64,000 bases of DNA from Micromonospora sp. WMMD882. GTDB taxonomy: Bacteria > Actinomycetota > Actinomycetes > Mycobacteriales > Micromonosporaceae. Positions 26,237 to 34,540 of this stretch are shown piece after piece. The stretch is from positions 2,480,001 through 2,544,000 of the forward strand of contig NZ_CP114903.1 in NCBI RefSeq assembly GCF_027497255.1, in the 5' to 3' direction. Within the stretch, counting starts at the first letter, position 1; each line of letters opens with the position of its first letter. Both the position numbers and the translations under genes were made by a program. Under the pieces are notes generated by a model that searched no databases, had not been told where the DNA came from, and was given only the letters and a program-made list of their open reading frames with translations.

Positions 26237-27758
26237 GCCCTCCCCCGGTGGGCGCGGCACCGGTCCGGGCGGGGCCGGCGGCGACGGTCCGTGCCTGCTC
26301 GGGGTGGACGTCGGCACGTCCAGCACGAAGGGCGTCCTGACCGACCCGGTCGGCCGGATCCACGCCACCGCCACCCGCCCGCACCGGGTGTCCCGGCCCC
26401 GGCCCGGCTGGGTCGAGCACGACCCGGAGACGACCTGGTGGGACGAGTTCGTCGCGGTGGTCCGCGAACTGCTCGCGGTGGCGCCCGGGCCGGTCGCCGG
26501 GGTGGCGGTCAGCGGCATCGGTCCGTGCCTGCTGCCCGCCACCGCCGCCGGTCGCCCGCTGCGGGCGGCCATCCTGTACGGCGTGGACACCCGCGCCACG
26601 GCCGAGATCACCGAGCTGACCGACCGGCTCGGCGCGGACCGGATCGTCGCCCGCTCCGGCAACCGGCTCACCAGCCAGGCCGTCGGCCCGAAACTGCTCT
26701 GGGTACGCCGCCACGAACCGCAGGTGTGGGCGGACACCCGCCGCTTCTTCATGGCCAGCAACCTGCTGGTGCACCGGCTCACCGGCGAGTACGTGCTCGA
26801 CCACCACTCGGCCAGCCAGTGCGACCCCCTCTACGACCTGCGGGAACAGCGGTGGATCCCGGAGCTCGCCGAGGAGGTGGCCCCCGGCCTGGAGCTGCCC
26901 CGGCTGCTCTGGCCGACCGAGACCGCCGGCCGGGTCACCCCCGCCGCCGCCGAGGCCACCGGCCTGCCGGTCGGCACGCCGGTCACCGCCGGCACGATCG
27001 ACGCCTGGGCGGAGTCGGTGAGCGTGGGCGCCACCCGCCCCGGCGACCTCATGCTGATGTACGGCACCACGATGTTCCTCAGCCGGGTCGTCGAGCGGCC
27101 GACGCCGCACCCGGCGCTCTGGTCCACGGTCGGGGTGCTGCCCGGCAGTTTCTGCCTGGCCGGGGGGATGGCCACCTCCGGCGCGGTGGTGGAGTGGCTG
27201 CGGGAGCTGACCGGCGGCACGCCGTACGAGCGGTTGACGGCCGAGGCGGAGCCGCTGCCGCCGGGCGCGGACGGCCTGGTCGTGCTCCCCTATTTCGCTG
27301 GCGAGCGGACCCCGCTCTTCGACGACCGGGCGCGCGGGGCGGTCGTCGGGCTGACCCTGGGCCACGGCCGGGGCCACCTGTACCGGGCGGTGCTGGAGGG
27401 CACCGCGTACGCGGTGCGGCACCACCTGGACACCATGGCCGAGCAGCTCCCGCCGCCGGAGCGGATGATCGCGGTGGGCGGCGGGGCCCGCGCGTTGTGG
27501 ACCCGGATCGTCTCCGACGTCACCGGTCGACCCCAGCTCGTGCCCCGGCACACCATCGGGGCGAGCTACGGTGACGCCTTCCTGGCCGGTCTCGCCGCCG
27601 GGCTCACCCGGATCGGGCAGGACTGGACGGAGTTCGTCGACGAGGTCCGGCCGCAGCCGTCGACCGCCGCCGCCTACGACCGCTCGTACCAGGTCTTCCG
27701 GGAGCTGTACCCGGCGACCCGCGCCCTCGTGCGCCGACTCGGCCAACCGGCCGGCTGA
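26226..27758 (+). CDS. FGGY-family carbohydrate kinase
   Basis: A 510-residue sugar or polyol kinase of the xylulose/glycerol kinase superfamily. The phosphate-1 loop is LLGVDVGTSSTKGVLTD, the catalytic Asp lies in AGTIDAWAESVSVG, and the adenosine motif is MIAVGGGARALW. The N-terminus has a 20-residue Gly/Pro-rich extension. ATG 26226 lies inside the preceding gene (11-base overlap), so the operon is translationally coupled. It probably phosphorylates the imported or processed compound as the committing catabolic step; the identity of the sugar is unknown. Confidence 0.9.
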   Translation: MAAEPSPGGRGTGPGGAGGDGPCLLGVDVGTSSTKGVLTDPVGRIHATATRPHRVSRPRPGWVEHDPETTWWDEFVAVVRELLAVAPGPVAGVAVSGIGPCLLPATAAGRPLRAAILYGVDTRATAEITELTDRLGADRIVARSGNRLTSQAVGPKLLWVRRHEPQVWADTRRFFMASNLLVHRLTGEYVLDHHSASQCDPLYDLREQRWIPELAEEVAPGLELPRLLWPTETAGRVTPAAAEATGLPVGTPVTAGTIDAWAESVSVGATRPGDLMLMYGTTMFLSRVVERPTPHPALWSTVGVLPGSFCLAGGMATSGAVVEWLRELTGGTPYERLTAEAEPLPPGADGLVVLPYFAGERTPLFDDRARGAVVGLTLGHGRGHLYRAVLEGTAYAVRHHLDTMAEQLPPPERMIAVGGGARALWTRIVSDVTGRPQLVPRHTIGASYGDAFLAGLAAGLTRIGQDWTEFVDEVRPQPSTAAAYDRSYQVFRELYPATRALVRRLGQPAG

Positions 27759-27836
27759 GCCGCGCGGGCCCGGTCCGGGGGCCTGCGGGCGGCCCCGGTC
27801 CGGCCACCCCGGTGTCGGCCGCCCCGTGCCGGTCGC

Positions 27837-28550
27837 TCAGGTCAGCAGGGCCGGGCGCAGCTCCCCGCCGAGGTTGATCCCGCCGATCGGCCGGCCGGCC
27901 GAGTCGTGGACGGCGAGGGTGTTGTTGCGGCGCATCAGCTCCCGGACCGGGGGCGGCAGCGGCGGCGCGTCGTCACCCATCTCCGCCCGCAGGTCACGGG
28001 TCGTGCCGATCAGCCGCATGGCCAGGGTCGCCCCGTCGACGTCCACCGGCACCCCACCGAACTCCCAGCCGGCGGTGACCGCGTCGAAGACCTCGAACAG
28101 GTGGGCCAGCAGCGGGTACGGGTCGGTGACCCGTCCGCAGCGGGACGCCTGCCCGCCGACCACGCCGACCGCCGCGACCACCTGCACGTACGGGTGGAAG
28201 CCGGACGGCAGCGCGAACAGCGGCGAACGCAGGTGCGGCCCGACCGCCCGCCACCCGGTCCGGTAGTTGCGGCGGTTGACCATCAACCGGTGACCGGTAC
28301 GTTCGTACAGGCCGGGAGCCTGCGCGAGGAACGCCGCGTGGGTCTCGTCGGCGACCTGCCGCAGGATCCGGGCGGCCACGGCGAGGCCGTCGTCGCCGGC
28401 CAGCAGCCGGGTGACCGCCTCGACCTGCTCGACGGGCCGCGCCGGCTGACCCGGGCCGAACCGTTGCCGGGCCTCCTGGAACAGCGTCTCCTGCCGATCG
28501 GGGTCGTGCTCGACCTGTTCCCTACCCAGCATTCGCTGGAGCCACCGCAT
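27837..28550 (-). CDS. Hypothetical protein
   Basis: A 237-residue soluble protein I do not recognise. The N-terminal 60 residues are charged and probably helical. The centre (NRRNYRTGWRAVGPHLRS and YVQVVAAVGVVGG) may be a mixed alpha/beta domain, and the C-terminus (LAVHDSAGRPIGGINLGGEL) suggests a final beta hairpin. There is no signal peptide or membrane helix. It converges on the FGGY kinase gene and is not part of that operon. Confidence 0.65.
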   Translation of the reverse strand: MRWLQRMLGREQVEHDPDRQETLFQEARQRFGPGQPARPVEQVEAVTRLLAGDDGLAVAARILRQVADETHAAFLAQAPGLYERTGHRLMVNRRNYRTGWRAVGPHLRSPLFALPSGFHPYVQVVAAVGVVGGQASRCGRVTDPYPLLAHLFEVFDAVTAGWEFGGVPVDVDGATLAMRLIGTTRDLRAEMGDDAPPLPPPVRELMRRNNTLAVHDSAGRPIGGINLGGELRPALLT

Positions 28551-28663
28551 GTCGCCTCGTCTCCACAGTCGCCGCAGGATCCGGCCATGCTAGCGGAGCT
28601 TCCCGCCACCCGGCGTGGCCGGTCACGGGGAGTTGGTGGCTTCGACCCGCGGAGGTTGCCGGA

Positions 28664-29419
28664 TCAGGCGGCGGGGACCGGTCCGGGGCCACCCGGATCG
28701 GCCGTCGGCTGGATGCCGGTGCGTTGCTGGATCCAACCGGCGATGGTGTTGACCATCAGGGCGTACGCGAAGCGAGCCTGGTCACCGGCGATGTGGACGC
28801 CGACCACCCGGTTGGAGTAGTAGACGCCGGCTCCGGAGTCCCCGGGGCCGGGGACTCCGGAGCCCTTCTCCACGAGGAACATGGCGCTGTCGCCGGCCCC
28901 GACATAGTCGTGGTGCACGTTGGTCAGCCCCACCCGCATGGAACAGATCTGCAGGAAGTCGGCGGGCGTGGGGCCGCCCGGGACCGTGGTCCCCCAGCCG
29001 CTGATCGCGGGGTTGGAGTTGATCGGTGGGACCCCGAGGGCATAACCGACCACGAGGCTCCCCGCGTTGGGGACGTTGTTCCAGAGGTTGAGGAGCATCG
29101 CGTCCTGCTCCGGGTGCCGGTAGATCCCGGCGATCGTCATCCGGTGGCCCTCGCCCAGCCTACGGTCGCCCGCGAGGACCACGCTGTTCTTGACGGTACC
29201 GCCGACGTCGTCCAGGCAGTGGCGTGCCGTCAGCACCCAGTTGCCGCCGATGAGCGTGCCGGCGCACCGGTAGCTGTTGTTGACGAAGATCTGCACCTGG
29301 CCGCGTAGATGCCCTGCGGACGTCCCGCCGATGACGGCCGCCGCCGGCTGCGCGGTGACCAGCAGGTGCGTCACCAGCAGCACGAAGCCGATGGTGATCA
29401 GCCGTATCCGTCGTCGCAT
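28664..29419 (-). CDS. Secreted trypsin-like serine protease (S1 family)
   Basis: A 251-residue exported protease. A signal peptide (residues 1-28, ending TAQPAAA) leads straight into VIGGTSAG, the place where trypsin-like enzymes begin after activation. The catalytic triad is His67 in LTARHCLD, Asp106 in HPEQDAMLLNL and Ser195 in PGPGDSGAGVY. The pro-region is essentially absent, so it may be active at once on export. The mature enzyme has four cysteines for disulfides. A degraded Nudix gene lies upstream. Confidence 0.88.
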   Translation of the reverse strand: MRRRIRLITIGFVLLVTHLLVTAQPAAAVIGGTSAGHLRGQVQIFVNNSYRCAGTLIGGNWVLTARHCLDDVGGTVKNSVVLAGDRRLGEGHRMTIAGIYRHPEQDAMLLNLWNNVPNAGSLVVGYALGVPPINSNPAISGWGTTVPGGPTPADFLQICSMRVGLTNVHHDYVGAGDSAMFLVEKGSGVPGPGDSGAGVYYSNRVVGVHIAGDQARFAYALMVNTIAGWIQQRTGIQPTADPGGPGPVPAA

Positions 29420-29579
29420 GGGTGGGTCCTTCCGTCAGCCTGCCTGTGGCGACCGAACGGCAGCCCGCGCTCATCATGTCGACGACCCGGGTTCTCCGGC
29501 AAGGACAGTCCGATGTATCCGACGTCACCAGGGTCATGCCGCCAACACTGGCGTCGGCGGCATGACCAGCGTAAGGACA

Positions 29580-29815
29580 GCAACGGCTCCACCGCCTGGG
29601 GCCGCCACCCGGTCTCCTCCTCGACCTCACGCACCGCACTGCGTCAACAGCAGGCGCTCCCGATCGTCGAGTACGGCGACCATGGCCGACCGGGGAGCCC
29701 GGATCACGTACTGCTCGAAGCGGACCCCGTCCGGCAGCTCCACCTCGGCGATACTCAACCGGGCTCGGCGGGTGTCGTCCACGACCCGCTCGCCATGGAT
29801 GGCCCACCGGGTCAA
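29580..29815 (-). pseudogene. Decayed Nudix hydrolase remnant
   Basis: Two fragments of one gene lie in different frames. The 5' part reads WAIHGERVVDD, then IAEVELPDGVRFEQYVIRAP and RSAMVAVLDDRERLLL, the N-terminus of a common actinomycete Nudix protein, and then meets a stop near 29627. The next frame carries VREVEEETGWRPQAVEPLL, the core of the Nudix box. The roughly 25 residues that should join them are missing, as is everything after the box. This indicates an internal deletion, a frameshift and 3' loss. The rest of the 29420-30076 interval holds no intact gene that I can support, although AT-richer, atypical sequence suggests further decay. Confidence 0.7.
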
Positions 29816-30076
29816 CTCCGTCGCCTGCTCCTCCACCACCCCGCCGGTATCCGCACCGCACCCCGTCGCGAGGCGCAGGCAGCGGTACGCAGGCACCGCG
29901 AGTTGATGGCCGAGCAGAAGCGCCAAGAAGCGGAGGCACGTCGCGAGGCAGTGGGACCGCCGTTAGACAACGCCGCCCTGAGTAGGTCACGTCCACGGCG
30001 ACCCGGGACGCCCTGAAGCGCCTCGGCGATTCCCTCGACGGTTGACGTACCACCGCCCCCGAGGCCGACGCCGGGC

Positions 30077-30412
30077 TCAGCTCTCGTCCGCCCCGGCGGC
30101 CGGCAGGTCGAGATAGGCCAGCAACCGCAGCATCCCGGCCAGGTGTTGCAGGTCGTGCCAGAGCACCGGCTCCTCGGCCGCCGGCCGGCGCGACAGCGCG
30201 CGTAGCTCCGCCACGTCGTCACTGCTCTGCCCGACATCGATTCCGGATTCCGGGTCCTCTCGGATGGTGAAGGCCGAACGTAGGTCGACGTTCCAGTAGT
30301 GGTCGACGTCGAGGACCGACAGATCGATCTCCGAGCCGAACCGCTCCTGCACGGCGTCCAGCAAGAGCGCACACACCTGACGAAGATCCTCGACCCTGAG
30401 CGTCTCTGTCAC
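30077..30412 (-). CDS. Conserved hypothetical protein
   Basis: A 111-residue acidic soluble protein. Motifs such as VDHYWNVDLRSAFTI, the GQSSDDVAELRAL stretch and VLWHDLQHLAGMLRLLAYLD resemble a conserved actinomycete family with no known function, often near small regulatory genes. It has no signal or membrane helix. Its closest neighbour upstream is the tRNA-Val gene with its terminator, so it has its own promoter. Confidence 0.65.
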   Translation of the reverse strand: MTETLRVEDLRQVCALLLDAVQERFGSEIDLSVLDVDHYWNVDLRSAFTIREDPESGIDVGQSSDDVAELRALSRRPAAEEPVLWHDLQHLAGMLRLLAYLDLPAAGADES

Positions 30413-30473
30413 GTGCGCCCCATTCCGGAGTAGCGACCGCCGTTGCTGTACTTCGCTGTTGTACGGGCAGCAG

Positions 30474-30507
30474 AAAGGCCACCTCCCGAAGCCGGGAAGT
30501 GGCCTTT
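30474..30507 (-). terminator. Intrinsic-type terminator after tRNA-Val
   Basis: AAAGGCCAC at 30474-30482 pairs with GTGGCCTTT at 30499-30507. An inner helix TCCCG/CGGGA follows a single mismatch, leaving a small loop. On the minus strand the stem ends in TTT, and it lies nine bases downstream of the tRNA 3' end, so it most likely ends the tRNA transcript. Confidence 0.7.
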
Positions 30508-30515
30508 GAGCTGCG

Positions 30516-30587
30516 TGGGCGATACTGGGATCGAACCAGTGACCTCTTCGGTGTGAACGAAGCGCTCTCCCGCTGAGCTAATCGCCC
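30516..30587 (-). tRNA. tRNA-Val (CAC)
   Basis: The minus strand folds into a complete 72-base cloverleaf. The acceptor stem is GGGCGAT paired with ATCGCCC, followed by discriminator A. The D arm is GCTC/GAGC, the anticodon stem CTTCG/CGAAG encloses the loop TTCACAC, and the T arm is ACTGG-TTCGATC-CCAGT. The anticodon CAC reads GUG valine codons. CCA is not encoded. Confidence 0.95.
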
Positions 30588-30637
30588 TCAGCGCGTGTGA
30601 CTGTACCCGATCGGGTCCGCGCCGCGCGAATCCGGGG

Positions 30638-31204
30638 TCAGTGCGTCGCGAGGTAGTGCAGGGCCCGGGCGACGACGTCGACGCCGAGGCCGTACTTGAG
30701 TGAGAGCCAGGCCACGGCGCCGACGAAGACCAGGCCGACCGAGCCGAGGAGCAGGCGCAGCGGCAGCGGCCGGCTGGTCGCCCATCTGGTCCACCGTTGC
30801 ACGTGCCGGCGGGTGAAGACGAGCAGCCGCCTGGCCCAGTGGAACTCGACGGCCCAGATGCCGAGCCCGGCGATCACCAGCAGCCAGCCGGGGCCGGGCA
30901 GCGGGATGAGCGCCACCCCGATGGCGACCACCAGCGCCCCGGCCACCGAGATGAAGATCTTGAGCGCGATGCGGCCGGTGGGGTTGGCCCGGATCAGGTC
31001 CAGGGTGGTGCGCAGCCGCCCCCAGCGGACCCGCCGTTCGGCGAGCTGGAGGCCGCCTCCGACGTTGGCGCCGCGGTCGCGCAGCCCCTCTCGGCCGCGA
31101 TCGTTCTCCGGCACCACGTACCCCCGCTGCTCGGTCCTCGTCACCATCGTGCCCGGCTTCGGGACCCTCGGCACCTGCTCCACTGAGGAATGTTTCGTGA
31201 CCAT
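30638..31204 (-). CDS. TIGR02611 family membrane protein (PGPGW motif)
   Basis: A 188-residue protein with a charged 70-residue N-terminus and about three membrane helices. The family-defining stretch is IPLPGPGWLLVIAGLGIWA, followed by EFHWARRLL. The function is unknown. ATG 31204 is supported by GGAGG four bases before it; an in-frame ATG at 31147 would shorten the N-terminus. The gene precedes tRNA-Val on the same strand and diverges from the SsgB homologue. Confidence 0.85.
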   Translation of the reverse strand: MVTKHSSVEQVPRVPKPGTMVTRTEQRGYVVPENDRGREGLRDRGANVGGGLQLAERRVRWGRLRTTLDLIRANPTGRIALKIFISVAGALVVAIGVALIPLPGPGWLLVIAGLGIWAVEFHWARRLLVFTRRHVQRWTRWATSRPLPLRLLLGSVGLVFVGAVAWLSLKYGLGVDVVARALHYLATH

Positions 31205-31476
31205 CTCACCTCCCAGTGTCGCCCGCGCCCGTCACTCTCACCGACCACTGGACGTTACCGGAGTAAGTCGACGACTGACCCACCCGATCCGGGCGGGAAA
31301 ATTTTCTGGGCAGAACCGGATATCGTACATGAATTTTCACATTCTAGCGGCGTTTCCGTCCCCCTTCCCACCACTGGGTGAAGTCAGCGTATGGCGGAGC
31401 GTAGCCATGAGGAGCGCCTGAGTATGGAAAAGCGGAACACGCGCGTTCCGCAGCGGGTGCCGGGGGGAGAACGTCC

Positions 31477-31908
31477 ATGAGTGTCATCCGACCGACGACC
31501 GTCGAGGTCGAGACGTCGCTAAGGCTCGTCGCGCCAGACGCCACCGCCTTGCCGGTGCGCGCCAGTCTACGGTACGACCCTGCTGACCCGTACGCGGTCC
31601 ATGTCCTGTTTCATGCCGATTCTGCCGGCGGCGAGGCGGTGAGCTGGTCGTTCGCCCGTGAGCTGCTGGTCACCGGCCTCGACGAGCCGGCCGGCATCGG
31701 CGATGTCCGGGTGTGGCCGTGGGCCAGCCCGCGCGGCGACTTCGTCGCGCTGGCGTTGTCGTCGCCTGACGGCAACGCCCTGTTCGAGGTGCCGCGCAGC
31801 GTGCTGGTGCGCTTCCTGCGCCGCACCTACGTCGTCGTCCCGCGCGGCCGGGAGGCCGAGCACCTGGACGTCGACACCGCGGTGAGCCGGCTGCTGGCCG
31901 GTCGCTGA
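31477..31908 (+). CDS. ssgB: SsgB-like sporulation and cell-division regulator
   Basis: A 143-residue SsgA-like protein, closest in pattern to SsgB, which recruits FtsZ to sporulation septa in Streptomyces. Diagnostic segments are VRASLRYDPADPYAVHVLFH, VSWSFARELLVTGL, GIGDVRVWPW and VPRSVLVRFLRRTYVVVP. Length is typical. ATG 31477 follows GGGGGAGAA. The upstream spacer (31296-31347) is unusually AT-rich and contains the palindrome GAAAATTTTC at 31297-31306, a likely control region. Presence of this family indicates a mycelial, sporulating actinomycete. Confidence 0.88.
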   Translation: MSVIRPTTVEVETSLRLVAPDATALPVRASLRYDPADPYAVHVLFHADSAGGEAVSWSFARELLVTGLDEPAGIGDVRVWPWASPRGDFVALALSSPDGNALFEVPRSVLVRFLRRTYVVVPRGREAEHLDVDTAVSRLLAGR

Positions 31909-31975
31909 CCACCACCGCTGCCGTCCTGGGGCCGCGCGGAGCTGCCGAATCCGCGCGGCGCCGGACCTCGACCCC

Positions 31976-32015
31976 GGATCCGGAGACCGCGACCCGGATC
32001 CGGAGACCGCGACCC
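31976..32015. repeat. Two-copy perfect 20-bp tandem repeat
   Basis: The 20-base unit GGATCCGGAGACCGCGACCC occurs twice head to tail at 31976-31995 and 31996-32015, in the 120-base spacer between converging genes. Its location suggests a termination or repetitive spacer element rather than a promoter site. Confidence 0.8.
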
Positions 32016-32028
32016 GGTCCCCGGCCGG

Positions 32029-32805
32029 TCAGCCGTGCGTCGTGATGCCACCGTCGACCGGGATGACCGCCCCGGTCAGGTACGACCCGGCACGGGACGC
32101 GAGGTAGATCGCGGTGCCGGCGATGTCCTCGGGGCGGCCGATGCGGCCCAGCGGCACCTGCTGTTCGATGCCGGCCCGGGTGGTCGGGTCGTCCAGGGCG
32201 AACGCCGTCATCCGGCTCTCGAACGGGCCGGGCGCGATCGCGTTGACGGTGACGTGCTCCCCGGCCAACTGGTGGGCCAGGCTGCGGGTCAGCATGTGCA
32301 CCGCGGCCTTGGTGGCGGAGTACGCGTACACCTCCATCCAGGGCACCCGGATGCCGTCCACCGAGCCGATGTTGATCACGCGGGCCGGGTCGTCGGGGGT
32401 GGCCGCCGCGCGCAGCGCCGGCAGCAGGGCGGTGGTGAGCCGGAACACCGCCTTGACGTTGACCGCCCAGAGCTTGTCGAAGGCGCTCTCCGGGTACGCC
32501 TCGAGCGGCGCGCCCCAGGTCGCCCCGGCGTTGTTGACCAGCACGTCGAGCCGGTCGACGCGCTCGCGCACGGCGGCGGCGAGTTCCTGCGCGCCGGCGT
32601 CGACGCCCAGGTCGGCCGGGATCGCCACGCACCGGCCCAGCTCGCCCAGTTCGGCGGCGACCCGCTGGCAGACCTCGGCCTTCCGGGACGAGACGATCAC
32701 GTCCGCGCCGGCGGTCACGAAGCCTCGGGCGATCATCAGGCCGATGCCCCGGGATCCGCCGGTTACCAGGACGGTCTTGCCTTCGACCGAGAACAGATCC
32801 GTCAT
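32029..32805 (-). CDS. SDR-family oxidoreductase
   Basis: A 258-residue classical short-chain dehydrogenase. The cofactor loop is VTGGSRGIG, NNAGATW marks the central strand, the catalytic Ser is in INIGSVDG, and the active-site YxxxK is in YAYSATKAA. VSSRKAEV after strand 2 suggests NADP use. The C-terminal VIPVDGGITTHG is typical of 3-oxoacyl-reductase-like or sugar/polyol dehydrogenases. ATG 32805 follows AGGGAGGA. It diverges from an AraC regulator across 106 bases, which probably controls it. Confidence 0.9.
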   Translation of the reverse strand: MTDLFSVEGKTVLVTGGSRGIGLMIARGFVTAGADVIVSSRKAEVCQRVAAELGELGRCVAIPADLGVDAGAQELAAAVRERVDRLDVLVNNAGATWGAPLEAYPESAFDKLWAVNVKAVFRLTTALLPALRAAATPDDPARVINIGSVDGIRVPWMEVYAYSATKAAVHMLTRSLAHQLAGEHVTVNAIAPGPFESRMTAFALDDPTTRAGIEQQVPLGRIGRPEDIAGTAIYLASRAGSYLTGAVIPVDGGITTHG

Positions 32806-32911
32806 CTGCGCGTCCTCCCTCGTCGTCGTCCGGGACCGCATCGGGAGCCTAGTCCGGCGGGAGTGGCGGGGCTCGACATGCGGTCGTTGCGGTGCCGGGC
32901 TACCGTCGCTG

Positions 32912-33796
32912 ATGATGGTCGCTTCCGGTCACCCCTCCCCGGCGGCGGATGCCGGTCCACCGCCTGCCCCGACCGGGATCCGCGCGCTCACCCTGGGTGA
33001 GCTCTGCGCTGATCCGGCGTGGCGTCGGCCCGTGCTCGCCCCGGCCGAGCTGCTGATCCTGGTCACCGGTGGGCACGGCGCCCTGGAGGTCGACTTCCGG
33101 CCGCTGACCTGCCGACCGGGTTCCCTGCTGCGGGTCCGTCCCGGTCAGGCGCTGCGCCGCGCCGACGGGTTGGACGCCCACGTGATCTGCTGGAGCATCG
33201 GCGCGCTGCACGGGCTGGACGTCGGCCCGGACACCGCCCCCACCCACACCCAGCTCGCCGGTGAGGACGAGGAGGCGGTGGTCACCGAGATCAGCCAGCT
33301 CATGGTGGACTGCCACCGGTACCGGGGCGACCCGACCGGCGAGCGTCTGCTGCGCCACCAGCTCGCCGTACTGCTGCTGCGGTTGACGCTGACCGCCGCC
33401 GTGGACGCGCCGGGCACCGAGCTGCGCACGTTCCGCCGACTCTGCCAGGAGGTGGAGCGAAACTACCGGTACACCCGGCGGGTCGAGGACTACGCCGAGC
33501 GGCTGGGCTGTTCGGTGCGTACCCTCACCCGGGCCTGCCTGACGGTGACCGGACGCAGCGCGAAGCAGGTCATCGACGAGCGGGTGGCCCTCCAGGCCCG
33601 CCGGCTGCTCGCAGCGACCGACGAGCCGGTGGCCCGGATCGGCCGGCACCTGGGTTTTCCCGAGCCGACCAACTTCGGTCGGTTCTTCAGCCGGGAGGTC
33701 GGGCTGAGCCCCGGTTCGTTCCGGGCTACCGGCGGAAGGGTGGCCCCGACCCGGGTGGCCCGCCCACGACCACCGCACTGGACGGACCGGGCATGA
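32912..33796 (+). CDS. AraC-family transcriptional regulator
   Basis: A 294-residue regulator with an N-terminal cupin-like sensing domain (APAELLILVTGGHGALEVDF, then LRVRPGQALRR). A C-terminal pair of helix-turn-helices follows, seen in VEDYAERLGCSVRTLTRACL and PVARIGRHLGFPEPTNFGRF with FSREVGLSPGSFR. Translation starts at one of two consecutive ATGs (32912 or 32915). Cupin-AraC proteins usually sense small molecules and act on a neighbouring enzyme gene; the divergent SDR gene is the obvious candidate. Confidence 0.88.
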   Translation: MMVASGHPSPAADAGPPPAPTGIRALTLGELCADPAWRRPVLAPAELLILVTGGHGALEVDFRPLTCRPGSLLRVRPGQALRRADGLDAHVICWSIGALHGLDVGPDTAPTHTQLAGEDEEAVVTEISQLMVDCHRYRGDPTGERLLRHQLAVLLLRLTLTAAVDAPGTELRTFRRLCQEVERNYRYTRRVEDYAERLGCSVRTLTRACLTVTGRSAKQVIDERVALQARRLLAATDEPVARIGRHLGFPEPTNFGRFFSREVGLSPGSFRATGGRVAPTRVARPRPPHWTDRA

Positions 33797-33803
33797 TGAC
33801 ATC

Positions 33804-34259
33804 GTGCAGATCTCCGCTCGCGGCGACTACGCGGTACGGGCGGCCCTGAGCCTCGCCATCGCGTACCCCTCGCTGCTGTCCACCCAGTCCATCGCCGCGG
33901 AGCAGGACATGCCGCGCAAGTTTCTCGAAGCGGTCCTGGCGGACCTGCGGCGGGCCGGCATCGTCCGCGCCCAGCGGGGCGCCGAGGGCGGTTACACCCT
34001 GGCCCGACCGCCCCGGGAGATCGCCGTCGGGGCGATCCTGCGGGCGGTGGACGGGCCGCTGGCCGGCGTCCGGGGCGTCCGGCCGGAGGAGACCAGCTAC
34101 CTGGGCGCGGCGGAGAACCTCCCCCGGCTCTGGGTGGCGGTCCGCGCCGCCGTACGGCAGGTGGTGGACGAGGTGAGTCTGGCCGACCTGGCCGGTGGCC
34201 GGCTGCCGGCGCACGTCCGGCGGCTGACCGCCCGCCCGGACGCCTGGGAGCCCCGCTGA
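33804..34259 (+). CDS. Rrf2-family regulator without cluster cysteines
   Basis: A 151-residue Rrf2-type winged-helix protein: MQISARGDYAVRAALSLA, then AEQDMPRKFLEAVLADLRRA and the wing RGAEGGYTLARPP. It contains no cysteine, so it cannot hold an iron-sulfur cluster like NsrR or IscR and must respond to something else. GTG at 33804 lies seven bases after the AraC stop, so the two regulators are probably co-transcribed. Confidence 0.86.
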   Translation: MQISARGDYAVRAALSLAIAYPSLLSTQSIAAEQDMPRKFLEAVLADLRRAGIVRAQRGAEGGYTLARPPREIAVGAILRAVDGPLAGVRGVRPEETSYLGAAENLPRLWVAVRAAVRQVVDEVSLADLAGGRLPAHVRRLTARPDAWEPR

Positions 34260-34406
34260 CCGCCCTCCCCTTTGCACCACCCGGGTCGAGACCGCGCTAC
34301 ATCAGGGCAGTGGTGGCCTCCGAGACCGCCACTGCCGACAGGTAGCGCGATCCTGCCGTCCGGGCAGGGTGAGGATAGTGACGTTTGGCTATGTGATGGA
34401 TAACAT

Positions 34407-34420
34407 TGTTAACGCTAACA
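34407..34420. promoter_or_regulatory. LacI-type operator upstream of the GH43 gene
   Basis: TGTTAACGCTAACA is a near-perfect palindrome with a central CG and only one mismatch between arms. LacI-family repressors of plant-polysaccharide genes bind this kind of site. It lies about 120 bases before the GH43 start, within an AT-richer patch (34381-34424) likely to include the promoter. No LacI gene is in the window. Confidence 0.6.
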
Positions 34421-34540
34421 CCGTGTCCGCGCGGCGGGGGGCGCCTGCCGCCCGGGCAGGTGTGTCGCGTCCCGCCTCCCACCACCGGCCCCTGCCGTGG
34501 TCCGCCCGCCGGTCAGGGGCGACTCCGAAGGAGAACCCGC

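Noticed and set aside
28550..28663. A gene between the hypothetical protein and the S1 protease
   Set aside because: The 113-base spacer has no frame with start, ribosome-binding site and coding bias.
29930..30045. Antitoxin-like fragment reading ATRDALKRLGDSLDG
   Set aside because: It resembles the start of some small antitoxins but is under 25 codons and has no toxin nearby; too weak to annotate.
30516..30587. Attachment site or integrated element at tRNA-Val
   Set aside because: No integrase gene and no direct repeat of the tRNA 3' end was found in the window.
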